NCBI GenBank assembly: GCA_035384565.1
Contig: DAOOIT010000033.1
Coordinates: 1-64,000, forward strand
Length of the DNA: 64,000 nt
Direction of reading: 5' to 3'
Source: Planctomycetota bacterium
GTDB lineage: Bacteria; Planctomycetota; PUPC01; DSUN01
Positions 41,661 to 49,610 of this stretch are shown one piece after another. How positions within the stretch are numbered: position 1 is the stretch's first letter; every line of letters starts with the position of its first letter. A program made the position numbers and the translations under genes. The notes under the pieces are model-generated. The model was not told the DNA's origin. It did no database searches and was given only the letters and a program-made list of their open reading frames with translations.

Positions 41661-42509
41661 ATGGAAATCCTCACGACCATCGCCTCCCTTCGCGCCTTCC
41701 TTCGGCCGCACCGAGCCGCGGGCCGCACCCTGGGCTTCGTGCCCACCATGGGCGCGCTGCACGAGGGACACCTGAGCCTCCTGCGCCGCGCCAAGGCCGA
41801 ATGCGACCTCGCCGTCGCCAGCATCTTCGTCAACCCCACCCAGTTCGCCCCCACCGAGGACCTCGCCCGCTACCCGCGCGACCTCGAGGGCGACCGCCGC
41901 CTGTGCGCGAGCGTGGGGGCGGACGCCGTTTTCGCCCCCGCCCCTGCCGAGATGTACCCCGAGGGCGCCGCCACGTGGGTGATCCAGGACGATGCGACCG
42001 CCCGCTGCCTCGAGGGCGAGCACCGGCCCACGCACTTCCGCGGCGTGCTCACCGTGTGCCTCAAGCTCTTCCATATCGTGCAGCCCGATCGCGCGTACTT
42101 CGGCCAGAAGGACTTTCAGCAGGCCCTCCTCGTGCGGCGCATGGTGCGCGACCTCGATCTGCCGATGGAGCTGGTCGTGTGCCCCATCGTGCGCGAGGCC
42201 GACGGCCTGGCGATGAGCTCGCGCAACCGCTATCTCGACGCCGCCGCGCGGCGGCAGGCGGCGAGCCTCTCGCGCGGGCTGGAGAGGGCCCGCGCCGCCG
42301 CGGCCGTCGGCGAGCGCAGCGCCGCGAAGCTCGCCGATGTGATTCGCTCGGAGATCGTTGCCGCCGGCCCGTGCGAGATTGACTACATCGCGATCGCCGA
42401 CCCCGAGACGCTGGCCCCTGTGGCCGTCGTCGAGAAGCCTGTGGTGGCCCTTCTCGCCGTCCGCATCGCCGGCACCCGCCTCATTGACAACCTCATTCTT
42501 GCCCCGTGA
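41661..42509 (+). CDS. panC: Pantothenate synthetase
   Basis: 282 residues from ATG 41661. PTMGALHEGHLSLLRRAK (HXGH ATP motif), SIFVNPTQFAP, FGQKDFQQ and SSRNRYL are the full PanC signature. Joins pantoate and beta-alanine for coenzyme A. An upstream ATG at 41610 would overlap the kinase gene and lacks a ribosome site. The last 17 bases overlap the convergent four-helix-bundle gene. Confidence 0.96.
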   Translation: MEILTTIASLRAFLRPHRAAGRTLGFVPTMGALHEGHLSLLRRAKAECDLAVASIFVNPTQFAPTEDLARYPRDLEGDRRLCASVGADAVFAPAPAEMYPEGAATWVIQDDATARCLEGEHRPTHFRGVLTVCLKLFHIVQPDRAYFGQKDFQQALLVRRMVRDLDLPMELVVCPIVREADGLAMSSRNRYLDAAARRQAASLSRGLERARAAAAVGERSAAKLADVIRSEIVAAGPCEIDYIAIADPETLAPVAVVEKPVVALLAVRIAGTRLIDNLILAP

Positions 42510-42960
42510 TCGCGTGCGAGGCAGCCGCGAAGCTGCGCGTTGAAGCCAGGGCGTCGGCGGTGGGCGCTCCGGCATGAGAGATGGACACGATGGACGGAAT
42601 GGACGGGTGGCAGTGTTTGGTGGATTCTGCCCATTGGGCGACATCGTCGGCGGTGGTGGGGCGAAGGGCGATGAGGCGGGCGAGGCGGGGGTCGTGCAGC
42701 TCCCAAAGCGCGAGGCGGTGGTGGCGGAGGAAGTCTTCGTAGTCGCGGCGGAGTTCCTCGAGGCTGGCGTGGGCGATGTTCTGGACGCCGGAGCGGGCGG
42801 CCTGGACCATCTGGTCATGGGTGCGGCTGCTTGGGGGGATGAAGCGTCCGCAGAACCGGACGGTGAGGTCGTAGATGAGCTGGGCCACCTGGAAGCTCTT
42901 GAGGCGCCGGTAGCCGCCGTGGGGAGGAAGGATGAGGTCGGGCGAGGGGGGCAGCTTCAT
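42493..42960 (-). CDS. Four-helix-bundle protein, probably internally shortened
   Basis: 155 residues from ATG 42960 (AGGAG upstream). HGGYRRLKSFQVAQLIYDLTVRFC, SSRTHDQMVQAARSGVQNIA and ASLEELRRDYEDFLRHHRLALW match the four-helix suffix-domain family (S23-like). In typical members about 20 residues of helix lie between QNIAEG and ASLEEL; here they are missing (QNIAHASLEEL), so the protein may be a non-functional remnant. The C-terminal part (CHPSIPSIVSIS) is encoded by a GATGGACAC-type repeat array (42578-42612). It overlaps panC by 17 bases. Repeat arrays of the same unit lie just upstream (42982-43050), so the gene is bracketed by arrays like the one at 7751. Confidence 0.72.
   Translation of the reverse strand: MKLPPSPDLILPPHGGYRRLKSFQVAQLIYDLTVRFCGRFIPPSSRTHDQMVQAARSGVQNIAHASLEELRRDYEDFLRHHRLALWELHDPRLARLIALRPTTADDVAQWAESTKHCHPSIPSIVSISHAGAPTADALASTRSFAAASHAITGQE
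42578..42612. repeat. Nonamer array, left side of second four-helix element
   Basis: Direct units GATGGACAC, GATGGACGG, AATGGACGG within the end of the four-helix gene. Confidence 0.65.
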
Positions 42961-43762
42961 TCGAGGGGCTCCTGGGGGAATGGGCATGATGGACAGTATG
43001 GACAGGATGGATCGGGGCGGGATGGGCCTGTCCATCTTGTCCATAGTGTCTATTGGCTCAGCCCCTCCTGTCCAGGAAGCCAACCGCTCGCTTCTGCCGG
43101 TGGCGCCAGGGCCTCGCGCTCGATCGGCGTTATCTTCGCACGGCAGGGCCTGGGTTTCAAGGACGGCACCAGGCCCGGCAGCGTCGCTTGACCCTGCCCC
43201 GAAGCGGGCTCGAGCGCCGGAGGGGGCGGGTGTCGTGTTGGGAGGTCTAGGCCACTTGATGGGTCTCGCTGGACCGCGAGGGCGGCAGACCTGAGGTGCT
43301 TTGGCCTCGATGGCCTGAATGACTTGCTCGCGGCCGTCAATCAGGGTTCCTGGGGGTCTGGCGGGTCTGCGGGAGGGCTCTCCCGGGTGGGTGGTGGGTG
43401 CACCCTGTCCATACTTGCTCAACCCTGAGAGGAGGGAGGTGAGCAAGTATGGGTAGAAGGGCGAGGATCGGCGATCCTCGCGGTTCCGGCCATTCGCGCT
43501 CACCTGGGGGATGAGCAAGTATGGGAGGGGGAATGGCCGGGAGCGTAAAGCATTGTGGGATATATGGTTGCGGTGTGGCCGCACTGACGCTTCAACACCA
43601 GTCCCGCGCTCTCCGACGGCTCGCGCGACGGGATTGCTGAACCCTGGGGAGCCGCGATTGAGATGCGAGCCGTGGGGGCGGCTACCAAGCCGCGGCGTAT
43701 CAATGGGCGCTGTGAACGCGCACCCCACGACCACGTGCGGGTGAAGGACGCCCTTGGGTCTT
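42961..43762. other. 800-base gap with repeat arrays and no gene
   Basis: 42982-43050: GATGGACAG, TATGGACAG, GATGGATCG units followed by their inverted copies CTGTCCATC, TTGTCCATA, GTGTCTATT, forming an imperfect hairpin. 43409-43540: CATACTTGCTCA-type palindromes. The remainder (43060-43400 and 43560-43762) has no supported gene; a minus-strand open frame runs through it but is made largely of repeats and carries no recognisable domain. Confidence 0.7.
43409..43540. repeat. Palindromic repeat, copy B (CATACTTGCTCA family)
   Basis: CCATACTTGCTCA (43409-43421) pairs perfectly with TGAGCAAGTATGG (43440-43452); an inner hairpin GCGAGGATC (43461-43469) with GATCCTCGC (43473-43481) follows, then a second TGAGCAAGTATGG (43512-43524). 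43440-43540 aligns with window bases 1-103. Confidence 0.85.
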
Positions 43763-44098
43763 CTAGACTTGCGGTGCCGCGTTGGCTTGAGCCGCAGCCT
43801 GCGCGCCGGCGCGGCGGTCGTTGATGATCCCCTTCATCCGCTTCCCCATCTTGAAGTCCACCACGGTCTTGGGGGGGACTTCGACGACCTGGCCTGTCTT
43901 GGGGTTGCGGGCCTTGCGGGCGGCGCGCGAGACCGTCTCGAAGACGCCAAAGTCGCGGAACTCGAGGCGATTGCCGTTGGCGAGTTCGTTGATGCACTCG
44001 TCGAGGAAGGCCTGAACGATGTCCCGCACGAGCATCTGACGGTGCTTGAGCTTCTCGGCAATGGTGTTCGTGAGTTCCTTCTTCGTCGTCGTTCCCAT
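43763..44098 (-). CDS. HU family DNA-binding protein
   Basis: 111 residues from ATG 44098 (AAAGGGGG upstream). KKELTNTIAEKLKHRQMLVRDIVQAFLDECINEL, FRDFGVFETVSRAARKARNPKTGQ and VPPKTVVDFKMGKRMK are the HU/IHF pattern including the beta-arm RNPKTG with the intercalating Pro. An Ala/Gln-rich tail follows. Architectural chromosome protein. Strong promoter at 44298-44326, giving a leader of about 190 bases. Confidence 0.95.
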   Translation of the reverse strand: MGTTTKKELTNTIAEKLKHRQMLVRDIVQAFLDECINELANGNRLEFRDFGVFETVSRAARKARNPKTGQVVEVPPKTVVDFKMGKRMKGIINDRRAGAQAAAQANAAPQV

Positions 44099-44297
44099 CG
44101 GCGAGCCCCCTTTCTCTGGCAGCCGCGGTGCCCCGGCAGCACGATACGCCAGGCGGGTCGGAGCGGCTGGCCGTCCTGCCTGTGGGTCCCCAGAGTTCAC
44201 GCACTTATGTCTTCGCGCTTGATGCTAAGCATTGTGGCAGCACAGCGCTTACGCCGTCAGGCGTTGACACATGTAGCCATGTTCCGGGGGTATGGGA

Positions 44298-44326
44298 ATT
44301 GTAGCATGGCCCGCGCCGTTTTGCAA
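44298..44326 (-). promoter_or_regulatory. Promoter of the HU gene
   Basis: Minus strand: TTGCAA (44321-44326), 17-base spacer, TACAAT (44298-44303). The 190-base leader to 44098 contains no obvious reading frame. The whole gap 44099-44452 between HU and enolase holds this promoter and the hairpin at 44392-44425. Confidence 0.75.
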
Positions 44327-44391
44327 CGAAAAATCATAAATTTCATGAACTTATGGTGTTTGGGCGTCGGGTGGGCGTCGGGTGCATGAAG

Positions 44392-44425
44392 AGGCCCTGC
44401 GGGTCGCGGGGCGTCCGCAGGGCCT
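44392..44425 (-). terminator. Hairpin downstream of enolase
   Basis: AGGCCCTGCGG (44392-44402) pairs perfectly with CCGCAGGGCCT (44415-44425), 28 bases after the enolase stop. No T-run follows on the minus strand, so it may act without the classical U tail or only protect the message. Confidence 0.55.
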
Positions 44426-44452
44426 GAGGGTGCGAAGGGGGAAGCTCGACGG

Positions 44453-45754
44453 TTACCTCTTGCGCCAGAGGGCGGCGCCGTAGCGGGCCTGGGCGCCGAG
44501 TTCCTCCTCGATGCGCAGGAGCTGATTGTACTTGGCGATCCGGTCGCTGCGGCAGGCCGAGCCGGTCTTGATCTGCCCGGTGTTCGCGGCCACCACGATG
44601 TCGGCGATCGTCGCGTCCTCGGTCTCGCCCGAGCGGTGCGAGACCACGGCGGTCATGGCGTGGGTGTGAGCGAGCTGGATGGTGTCCAGCGTCTCGCTCA
44701 GGGTGCCGATCTGGTTGACCTTGATGAGGATGGAGTTCGCGGTGCCCTCGGCGATGCCGCGCTGGAGGAACTTGACGTTGGTGACGAAAATGTCGTCGCC
44801 CACGATCTGGATTCTGGCGCCGAGCGCTTCGTTGAGCTTGCGCCAGCCGGCCCAGTCGTTTTCGGCCAAGCCGTCTTCGAGCGAGCGGATGGGGTAGCGG
44901 TCGCACAGGTCGGCGTAGAAGGCGATCATCTCTTCGGCCGACAACTGGCGGTTTTCGGAGGCGAGCACGTACTTGCCGGGGGCCCGGATGCCGCGGCCCT
45001 TGGCATCCTCGCCGTAGAAGGAGCTGGCCGCGGGGTCGAGGGCGATGAAGACGTCCTCGCCCGGCTTGTAGCCGGCCTTCTCGATGGCCTCCATGATCAC
45101 CTTCAAGGCGTCCTCGTTCGACTTCAGGTCGGGCGCGAAGCCGCCCTCGTCGCCCACGGAGGTCGAGAGGCCGCGCTTGCTGAGGACCTTCTTGAGGCTG
45201 TGGAAGACCTCGGCGCCGATGCGGAGCGCCTCGCGGAAGCTGGGCGCGCCGAAGGGCATGATCATGAACTCCTGGAGGTCCACGTTGTTCGCGGCGTGCT
45301 TGCCGCCGTTCAGGATGTTCATCATGGGCACAGGCAGCACCCGGGCGTTGGTGCCGCCGATGTAGCGGTAGAGGGGCAGGCCGAGGGCGTTCGCGGCGGC
45401 CTTGGCCACGGCCAGCGACACGCCCAGGATGGCGTTCGCGCCCAGGTTGGCCTTGGTCGGCGTGCCGTCGAGCTGGCACATCCGCGTGTCAATGCCGGCC
45501 TGGTCGAGCGCGTCGGTGCCCACGAGCTCGGGCGCGAGGACCTCGTTGACGTTGGCCACGGCCTTGGTGACGCCCTTGCCGCCGTAGCGGGCCTTGTCGC
45601 CGTCGCGCAGCTCTACCGCCTCGTTCTCGCCCGTGGAGGCGCCCGACGGCACGGCCGCGAGGCCCACGGCTCCGCATTCCAGCTCCACTTCGACCTCGAC
45701 GGTGGGGTTGCCGCGCGAGTCGAGAATCTCACGCCCCTTGACGCCGACGATCAT
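44453..45754 (-). CDS. eno: Enolase
   Basis: 433 residues. GREILDSRGNPTVEVEVEL at the start, ASTGENEAVELRDGD, GDEGGFAPD, SVGDEGGF, FIALDPAASSFY, the metal Asp/Glu set in IRSLEDGLAENDW and QIVGDDIFVTN, and HRSGETEDATIADI complete the family. Converts 2-phosphoglycerate to phosphoenolpyruvate. Start at 45754; a GTG two codons upstream cannot be excluded. Starts two bases after the response-regulator stop, so it is co-transcribed from 46194-46221. Confidence 0.98.
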   Translation of the reverse strand: MIVGVKGREILDSRGNPTVEVEVELECGAVGLAAVPSGASTGENEAVELRDGDKARYGGKGVTKAVANVNEVLAPELVGTDALDQAGIDTRMCQLDGTPTKANLGANAILGVSLAVAKAAANALGLPLYRYIGGTNARVLPVPMMNILNGGKHAANNVDLQEFMIMPFGAPSFREALRIGAEVFHSLKKVLSKRGLSTSVGDEGGFAPDLKSNEDALKVIMEAIEKAGYKPGEDVFIALDPAASSFYGEDAKGRGIRAPGKYVLASENRQLSAEEMIAFYADLCDRYPIRSLEDGLAENDWAGWRKLNEALGARIQIVGDDIFVTNVKFLQRGIAEGTANSILIKVNQIGTLSETLDTIQLAHTHAMTAVVSHRSGETEDATIADIVVAANTGQIKTGSACRSDRIAKYNQLLRIEEELGAQARYGAALWRKR

Positions 45755-45756
45755 GG

Positions 45757-46149
45757 TCACGGTTTCTTTCTCCCAAAGATGTTCAGGCAGTTCCGCACCT
45801 CGCCGAGCAGTTCCTCGGGCTTGAAGGGCTTGCGGATGAAGGCGTAGGCGTCCAGCACCGAGGCCAGCGCCACCGTATCGTCGTCGCCCTTCGCCGACAG
45901 AAAGATGATCGGCACATCGCGCGTCTTCGGGTCGAAGCGCAGCTTGTCGCACACCGCCAGGCCGTCCATGCCCGGCATGGCGATATCCAGCAGCACGAGA
46001 TCGGGGAGTTGCGCCTTGGCCTTCGCGATGCCCGACGGCCCATCCGTCGCTCGTTCCACCGCGTAGCCCTCGCCCGCCAGCAGGGTGGCGATCAACTGAA
46101 GCGTATCCGGATCATCGTCCACCACCAGAATCCGCTCATTGCGCGCCAT
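45757..46149 (-). CDS. Single-domain response regulator (CheY-like)
   Basis: 130 residues from ATG 46149. Receiver domain with acidic pocket VVDDDPDT, phospho-acceptor Asp in LVLLDIAMPGMDG (near residue 53), Ser in FLSAK, Lys in FIRKPFKP. No output domain, so it acts through protein contact. Its pairing with enolase in one operon is unexpected and may be only positional. Kinase not in window. Confidence 0.93.
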   Translation of the reverse strand: MARNERILVVDDDPDTLQLIATLLAGEGYAVERATDGPSGIAKAKAQLPDLVLLDIAMPGMDGLAVCDKLRFDPKTRDVPIIFLSAKGDDDTVALASVLDAYAFIRKPFKPEELLGEVRNCLNIFGRKKP

Positions 46150-46193
46150 GGCGAGGCTCCTCGACACGCTCCGGCCCTGAGGACACACTGCCT

Positions 46194-46221
46194 ATTATAC
46201 CGAGCACGCTTGCCCGGTCAA
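46194..46221 (-). promoter_or_regulatory. Promoter of the response regulator-enolase operon
   Basis: Minus strand: TTGACC (46216-46221), 16-base spacer, perfect TATAAT (46194-46199). The gap 46150-46369 holds nothing else. Confidence 0.8.
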
Positions 46222-46369
46222 GTTCGGCGGAGTGCGGACGGGGCCCTCGGCCGCCGCACACCGGGCTCGATCCGGCGCAGCCACCGGCGGCCGACCGCTG
46301 CCGACATGCGCGCGGCCGCCCGTGTGGGGGCGGCCGCGTCGGGGGTGTGCGTGAGGGCGCACGCGCCGC

Positions 46370-47173
46370 TCAGCTACAGCAGCAGTCGTCGTCGCAGCAG
46401 CCGGCGCCTTCGGCGAGGCCCTCGTTGATCAGGTATTCGGCGCTCTGGCGCACGGCGGCCTCCATGTCCGTCGCGCAGTTGTCGAGCTCGACCAGCAGCC
46501 ACTTGGTGCCGGCCTTCTCGGCGGCCTTCACGGCGGCCGGGATGTTCACCTTGCCGGCGCCCACGGCCGTGTGCGGCGTGCAGGGGCGGCCGTCCTTGTC
46601 CTTCTCGAGCGTCCCGTCTTTGACATGCAGCAACGGCACGCGGCCCTTGAGCATCGGCAGGTACTTCTCGGGGTCGGTGCCGCCGAACTTCGTCCAGTAG
46701 ATGTCGAGCTGGGCGAACGCCTTCTTCGTGAGCGACATGAAGAGGGCGTGGGGCAGCTTGCCCTCGACCAGGTGGTCGAACTCGCACCAGTGGTTGTGGA
46801 TGCCGACCTTGAGGCCGTAGGGCGCGACCAGCTCGGCGCCCGCCTCGACCTTGGCCGCGAACGCCTTGATGGCCTCGGCGTCCTTGAACTGATCGATCCA
46901 GCCGCCGGTCACGATGTAGCCGATGCCCAGGGCCTTCGCGTCGTCCACCACCTGGTTCAAGTTGTTCTTGTCGGGGCAGGGCATGTGGGCCGAGACGGCG
47001 ATCAGGCCGAGGTCGGCCACGATCTTCGCCACGTCGGCCGCCTTCATGTTGTGCAGGCCCGCGTACTCCACGCCCGCGTAGCCCATGTCGGCCACCTTCG
47101 CCAGCACGCCGGGAAAGTCCTTCGCGGCGGCTTCGCGCAGCGAGTAGAGCTGCAACCCGAGCGGAAGGGCCAT
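46370..47173 (-). CDS. Cytoplasmic sugar phosphate isomerase/epimerase-like TIM barrel with a Cys-rich tail
   Basis: 267 residues from ATG 47173 (AAGGAG upstream). LGLQLYSLREAAAKDFPGVLAKVADMGYAGVEYAG opens the barrel; GIHNHWCEFDHL, QLDIYWTKFGG, LLHVKDG and LLVELDNC carry the Glu/Asp/His metal ligands. No signal peptide, unlike its paralogues at 12921 and 15095. The tail GAGCCDDDCCCS is unusual: five Cys in eight residues could bind metal. Own promoter at 47240-47268. Confidence 0.87.
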   Translation of the reverse strand: MALPLGLQLYSLREAAAKDFPGVLAKVADMGYAGVEYAGLHNMKAADVAKIVADLGLIAVSAHMPCPDKNNLNQVVDDAKALGIGYIVTGGWIDQFKDAEAIKAFAAKVEAGAELVAPYGLKVGIHNHWCEFDHLVEGKLPHALFMSLTKKAFAQLDIYWTKFGGTDPEKYLPMLKGRVPLLHVKDGTLEKDKDGRPCTPHTAVGAGKVNIPAAVKAAEKAGTKWLLVELDNCATDMEAAVRQSAEYLINEGLAEGAGCCDDDCCCS

Positions 47174-47239
47174 CCGATTCTCCTTATGCACCCTCGTGTT
47201 TGCGCCTGGCCTGCCCAATGCTGGCCAATGTAGGCCCAT

Positions 47240-47268
47240 ATTCTACGACTCCGCTCCCCGCCTGTCAA
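47240..47268 (-). promoter_or_regulatory. Promoter of the TIM-barrel gene
   Basis: Minus strand: TTGACA (47263-47268), 17-base spacer, TAGAAT (47240-47245). This matches the local consensus at every strong position. Confidence 0.8.
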
Positions 47269-47318
47269 AGCGTGGGCCGGCTCCCCCTCACAAGGGCATC
47301 CGGGCCGCGCGGCACCAC

Positions 47319-47347
47319 TTGACGCTACACATAGCAATGTGTAGACT
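47319..47347 (+). promoter_or_regulatory. VapBC promoter with operator between -35 and -10
   Basis: TTGACG (47319-47324), 17-base spacer, TAGACT (47342-47347). An 8-bp perfect inverted repeat, CTACACAT (47325-47332) and ATGTGTAG (47337-47344) with a 4-base spacer, fills the space between the boxes and covers part of the -10. This is the expected place for autoregulation by VapBC. Confidence 0.75.
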
Positions 47348-47400
47348 GGATACCGGTGGCGAAGGGTACGCAGGGAGCCCCTGGCAGGGAGGACACGACG

Positions 47401-47604
47401 ATGGCGACGAATCTGGCCTTGGACGATAGGCTGATCGAGACGGCGCGGCGGATTGGCCGGCACAAGACAAAGAAAGAAGCCGTCACGACCGCGCTCAAGG
47501 AGTACATTCAGTATCGGCGGCAGCTTCGCATTCTGGACCTGGCGGGGACGATAGACTACGACCCCTCCTACGACTACAAAGCCGCGCGGAGGGGGCCGCG
47601 GTGA
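47401..47604 (+). CDS. vapB: VapB-type antitoxin
   Basis: 67 residues from ATG 47401 (GGGAGGACACGACG upstream). ATNLALDDRLIETARRIGRHKTKKEAVTTALKEYI is the ribbon-helix-helix-like VapB family (PF09957) DNA-binding part; the tail YDPSYDYKAARR should bind the toxin. Overlaps the toxin gene by four bases (GTGA). Confidence 0.87.
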   Translation: MATNLALDDRLIETARRIGRHKTKKEAVTTALKEYIQYRRQLRILDLAGTIDYDPSYDYKAARRGPR

Positions 47605-48020
47605 GCGTGGTCGTTGACACCTCGGTCTGGTCGCTCGCCCTGCGCCGCAAGCGCGAGCACCTCAACAGCACTGAGACCCTGTTGGTCGCGGAGTGGGCCG
47701 GACTCATCCGTCGGAGGGAGGTCATGCTGCTTGGCCCGATTCGGCAAGAGGTCCTATCAGGAATCAGGAACGAGGGGGCATTCGCCAAGCTTCGCCTGGC
47801 GCTCCGCGCGTTCCCCGACGAGCGGCTATCCGCCGAGGACTATGAACGCGCCGCCTGGTGCTTCAACTTCTGCCAAAGCAAGGGTATCGCGGGCTCGTCC
47901 GCGGATTTCCTCATCTGCGCCGTTGCCCTGCGCCGCGACGTTGCCATCTTCACCACTGATGGCGACTTTGCCTGCTACGCCCGCCATCTCCCCATCCGCC
48001 TGCACCGGCCCGCCCTCTGA
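47601..48020 (+). CDS. vapC: VapC-type PIN-domain toxin
   Basis: 139 residues, GTG start. PIN fold acidic residues: Asp6 in VVVDTSVWSL, Glu in IRQEVLSG, Asp in SSADFLICA, Asp in IFTTDGDF. Expected RNase, possibly cutting tRNA or rRNA. Partner VapB directly upstream; ends 15 bases before the convergent RtcB gene, itself an RNA-repair ligase. Confidence 0.9.
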   Translation: MSVVVDTSVWSLALRRKREHLNSTETLLVAEWAGLIRRREVMLLGPIRQEVLSGIRNEGAFAKLRLALRAFPDERLSAEDYERAAWCFNFCQSKGIAGSSADFLICAVALRRDVAIFTTDGDFACYARHLPIRLHRPAL

Positions 48021-48035
48021 GCCCGATCCCCCGCT

Positions 48036-49499
48036 TTACCCCTTGATCACGCCCAGCGGCCGCATGCGGCACACCTTGCGCGAGAGGCCGGCGCGGTGCA
48101 CCACGTCCACCACCTCGTTCACGTCCTTGTAGGCCGCGGGCTGCTCCTCGGCCAGGCCCTTCCAGTCGGTGCCGCGCACGATGATGCCCTTGTCCTCGAG
48201 GCGCTTGGCCACGTCGCGGCCGTGGGCGGTGCGGATGGCCTGACCGCGCGACATGACGCGCCCGGCGCCGTGGCAGGTGGTGCCGAACGTCTCCTCCATC
48301 GCCTTCTGGGTGCCGACGAGGAGGTAGGAGTTGCGGCCCATGTCGCCGGGGATGATGACGGGCTGGCCGATATGGCGGTACTCGGGCGGCAGCTCGGGAT
48401 GGCCGGGCGGGAAGGCGCGTGTGGCGCCCTTGCGGTGGACGCACAGCGTGCGCTCGCGCCCGCCCACCGTGTGCCGCTCCATCTTGGCGATGTTGTGGGC
48501 CACGTCGTAGAGGAGGTCCATGCCCAGCTCGTTGGGGCTGGCCTTGAAGAACTCCTCGAAGGCCAGGCGCACGAGGTGCATGAGGGCCTGGCGGTTGGCC
48601 CAGGCGTAGTTGGCGGCGCAGCGCATGGCGCCCAGGTAGCGCTGGCCTTCGGGCGAGTTGACGGGCGCGCACGCGAGCTGGCGGTCGGGCAGGCCGATCT
48701 GGTAGCGCTGCGCGGCCTTGACCAGAGAGTGGACGTACTCGTCGCAGACCTGGTAGCCGAAGCCGCGCGAGCCCGAGTGGATCATCACGGTGATCGAGCC
48801 GACGCCGAGGCCGAAGGCGTCGGCCGCGGCCTGGTCGTACACCTCGTCCACGACCTGCACCTCGACGAAGTGGTTGCCGGAGCCGAGGGTGCCGCACTGG
48901 CCGGCTCCGCGCTGGTAGGCGCGGTCGCTCACCAGGTCGGGGTCGGCGCCCTCGAGGCAGCCGCCGGCCTCGGTGTGGGCGATGTCCTCGTGCCGGCCGT
49001 AGCCCTTGCGGACGACGTAGCGCGCGCCCTCGGCGACGAGTTTGCGCTCCTCGGACGGCGAGAAGTGGATGTGGCCGCTCTTGCCCACGCCGCAGGGCAC
49101 GGTAGCGAAGAGTTTCGCGACGAGGCCGCGGAGATCGCGGCGAACGGCGTCCTCGGTGAGCTTCGTGCGGAGGAGGCGCACGCCGCAGTTGATGTCATAG
49201 CCCACGCCGCCGGGCGAGACCACGCCGCCCTCGTCGGGGTCGGTGGCGGCCACGCCGCCGATCGGGAAGCCGTAGCCCCAGTGGATGTCGGGCATGGCCA
49301 TCGAGCGGCCCACGATGCCGGGCAGGAAGGCCACGTTGGCCACTTGCTCGGGCGCGTTGTCGCTCATCACCTGCTGGATCATCGCGTCGTCGGCGTAGAT
49401 CACACCGTCGGTGAGCATCCCGTGCTTGTACGAACGGGGAATGCGCCAGCGGCAGTCGTCCAGGCGGTCGAGGGGGCCGTGCCAGGCTCTATCGCTCAT
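48036..49499 (-). CDS. rtcB: RNA-splicing ligase RtcB
   Basis: 487 residues from ATG 49499 (AGGAGTTGCCTCC upstream). DINCGVRLLRT supplies a metal Cys, GTLGSGNHFVEVQ and SGSRGFGYQV bind metal, and CHGAGRVMSRGQA holds the His that takes GMP. Joins 2,3-cyclic phosphate or 3-phosphate RNA ends to 5-OH ends. Works with the archease encoded upstream. A palindromic array of about 95 bases lies between the two genes; a longer RtcB start would lie inside that array. Confidence 0.96.
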   Translation of the reverse strand: MSDRAWHGPLDRLDDCRWRIPRSYKHGMLTDGVIYADDAMIQQVMSDNAPEQVANVAFLPGIVGRSMAMPDIHWGYGFPIGGVAATDPDEGGVVSPGGVGYDINCGVRLLRTKLTEDAVRRDLRGLVAKLFATVPCGVGKSGHIHFSPSEERKLVAEGARYVVRKGYGRHEDIAHTEAGGCLEGADPDLVSDRAYQRGAGQCGTLGSGNHFVEVQVVDEVYDQAAADAFGLGVGSITVMIHSGSRGFGYQVCDEYVHSLVKAAQRYQIGLPDRQLACAPVNSPEGQRYLGAMRCAANYAWANRQALMHLVRLAFEEFFKASPNELGMDLLYDVAHNIAKMERHTVGGRERTLCVHRKGATRAFPPGHPELPPEYRHIGQPVIIPGDMGRNSYLLVGTQKAMEETFGTTCHGAGRVMSRGQAIRTAHGRDVAKRLEDKGIIVRGTDWKGLAEEQPAAYKDVNEVVDVVHRAGLSRKVCRMRPLGVIKG

Positions 49500-49517
49500 G
49501 GAGGCAACTCCTGTGAG

Positions 49518-49602
49518 GATGGGGGATGAATGGGTGGGCTGGATGAATGGATGGGTGAAACAGCCGCTTGGCAACCATCCATGTATCCACCCATCCCCCT
49601 TC
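49518..49602. repeat. GGATGAATGG-type palindromic array upstream of rtcB
   Basis: Left arm GGGGGATGAATGGGTGGGCT and further to 49555 pairs imperfectly with the inverse of ACCATCCATGTATCCACCCA (49574-49593). Short units containing GGATG(A/G) repeat within each arm, as in the GATGGACAG arrays. Confidence 0.65.
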
Positions 49603-49610
49603 ATTATACC

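Noticed and set aside
43060..43734. Minus-strand frame of over 200 codons upstream of the second four-helix gene.
   Set aside because: Made of repeat-derived and low-complexity text; no domain and no ribosome site.
44264..44297. TTGACA followed by TATGGG on the plus strand as a promoter.
   Set aside because: Spacing is about 20 bases, and no gene follows on that strand; the strong minus-strand promoter beside it explains the region.
44392..44425. Hairpin after enolase as a certain intrinsic terminator.
   Set aside because: No T-run on the minus strand after the stem; kept only as a candidate.
49500..49604. Longer RtcB start at 49604.
   Set aside because: The added residues come from the palindromic array; the ATG at 49499 has AGGAG upstream and fits the family.
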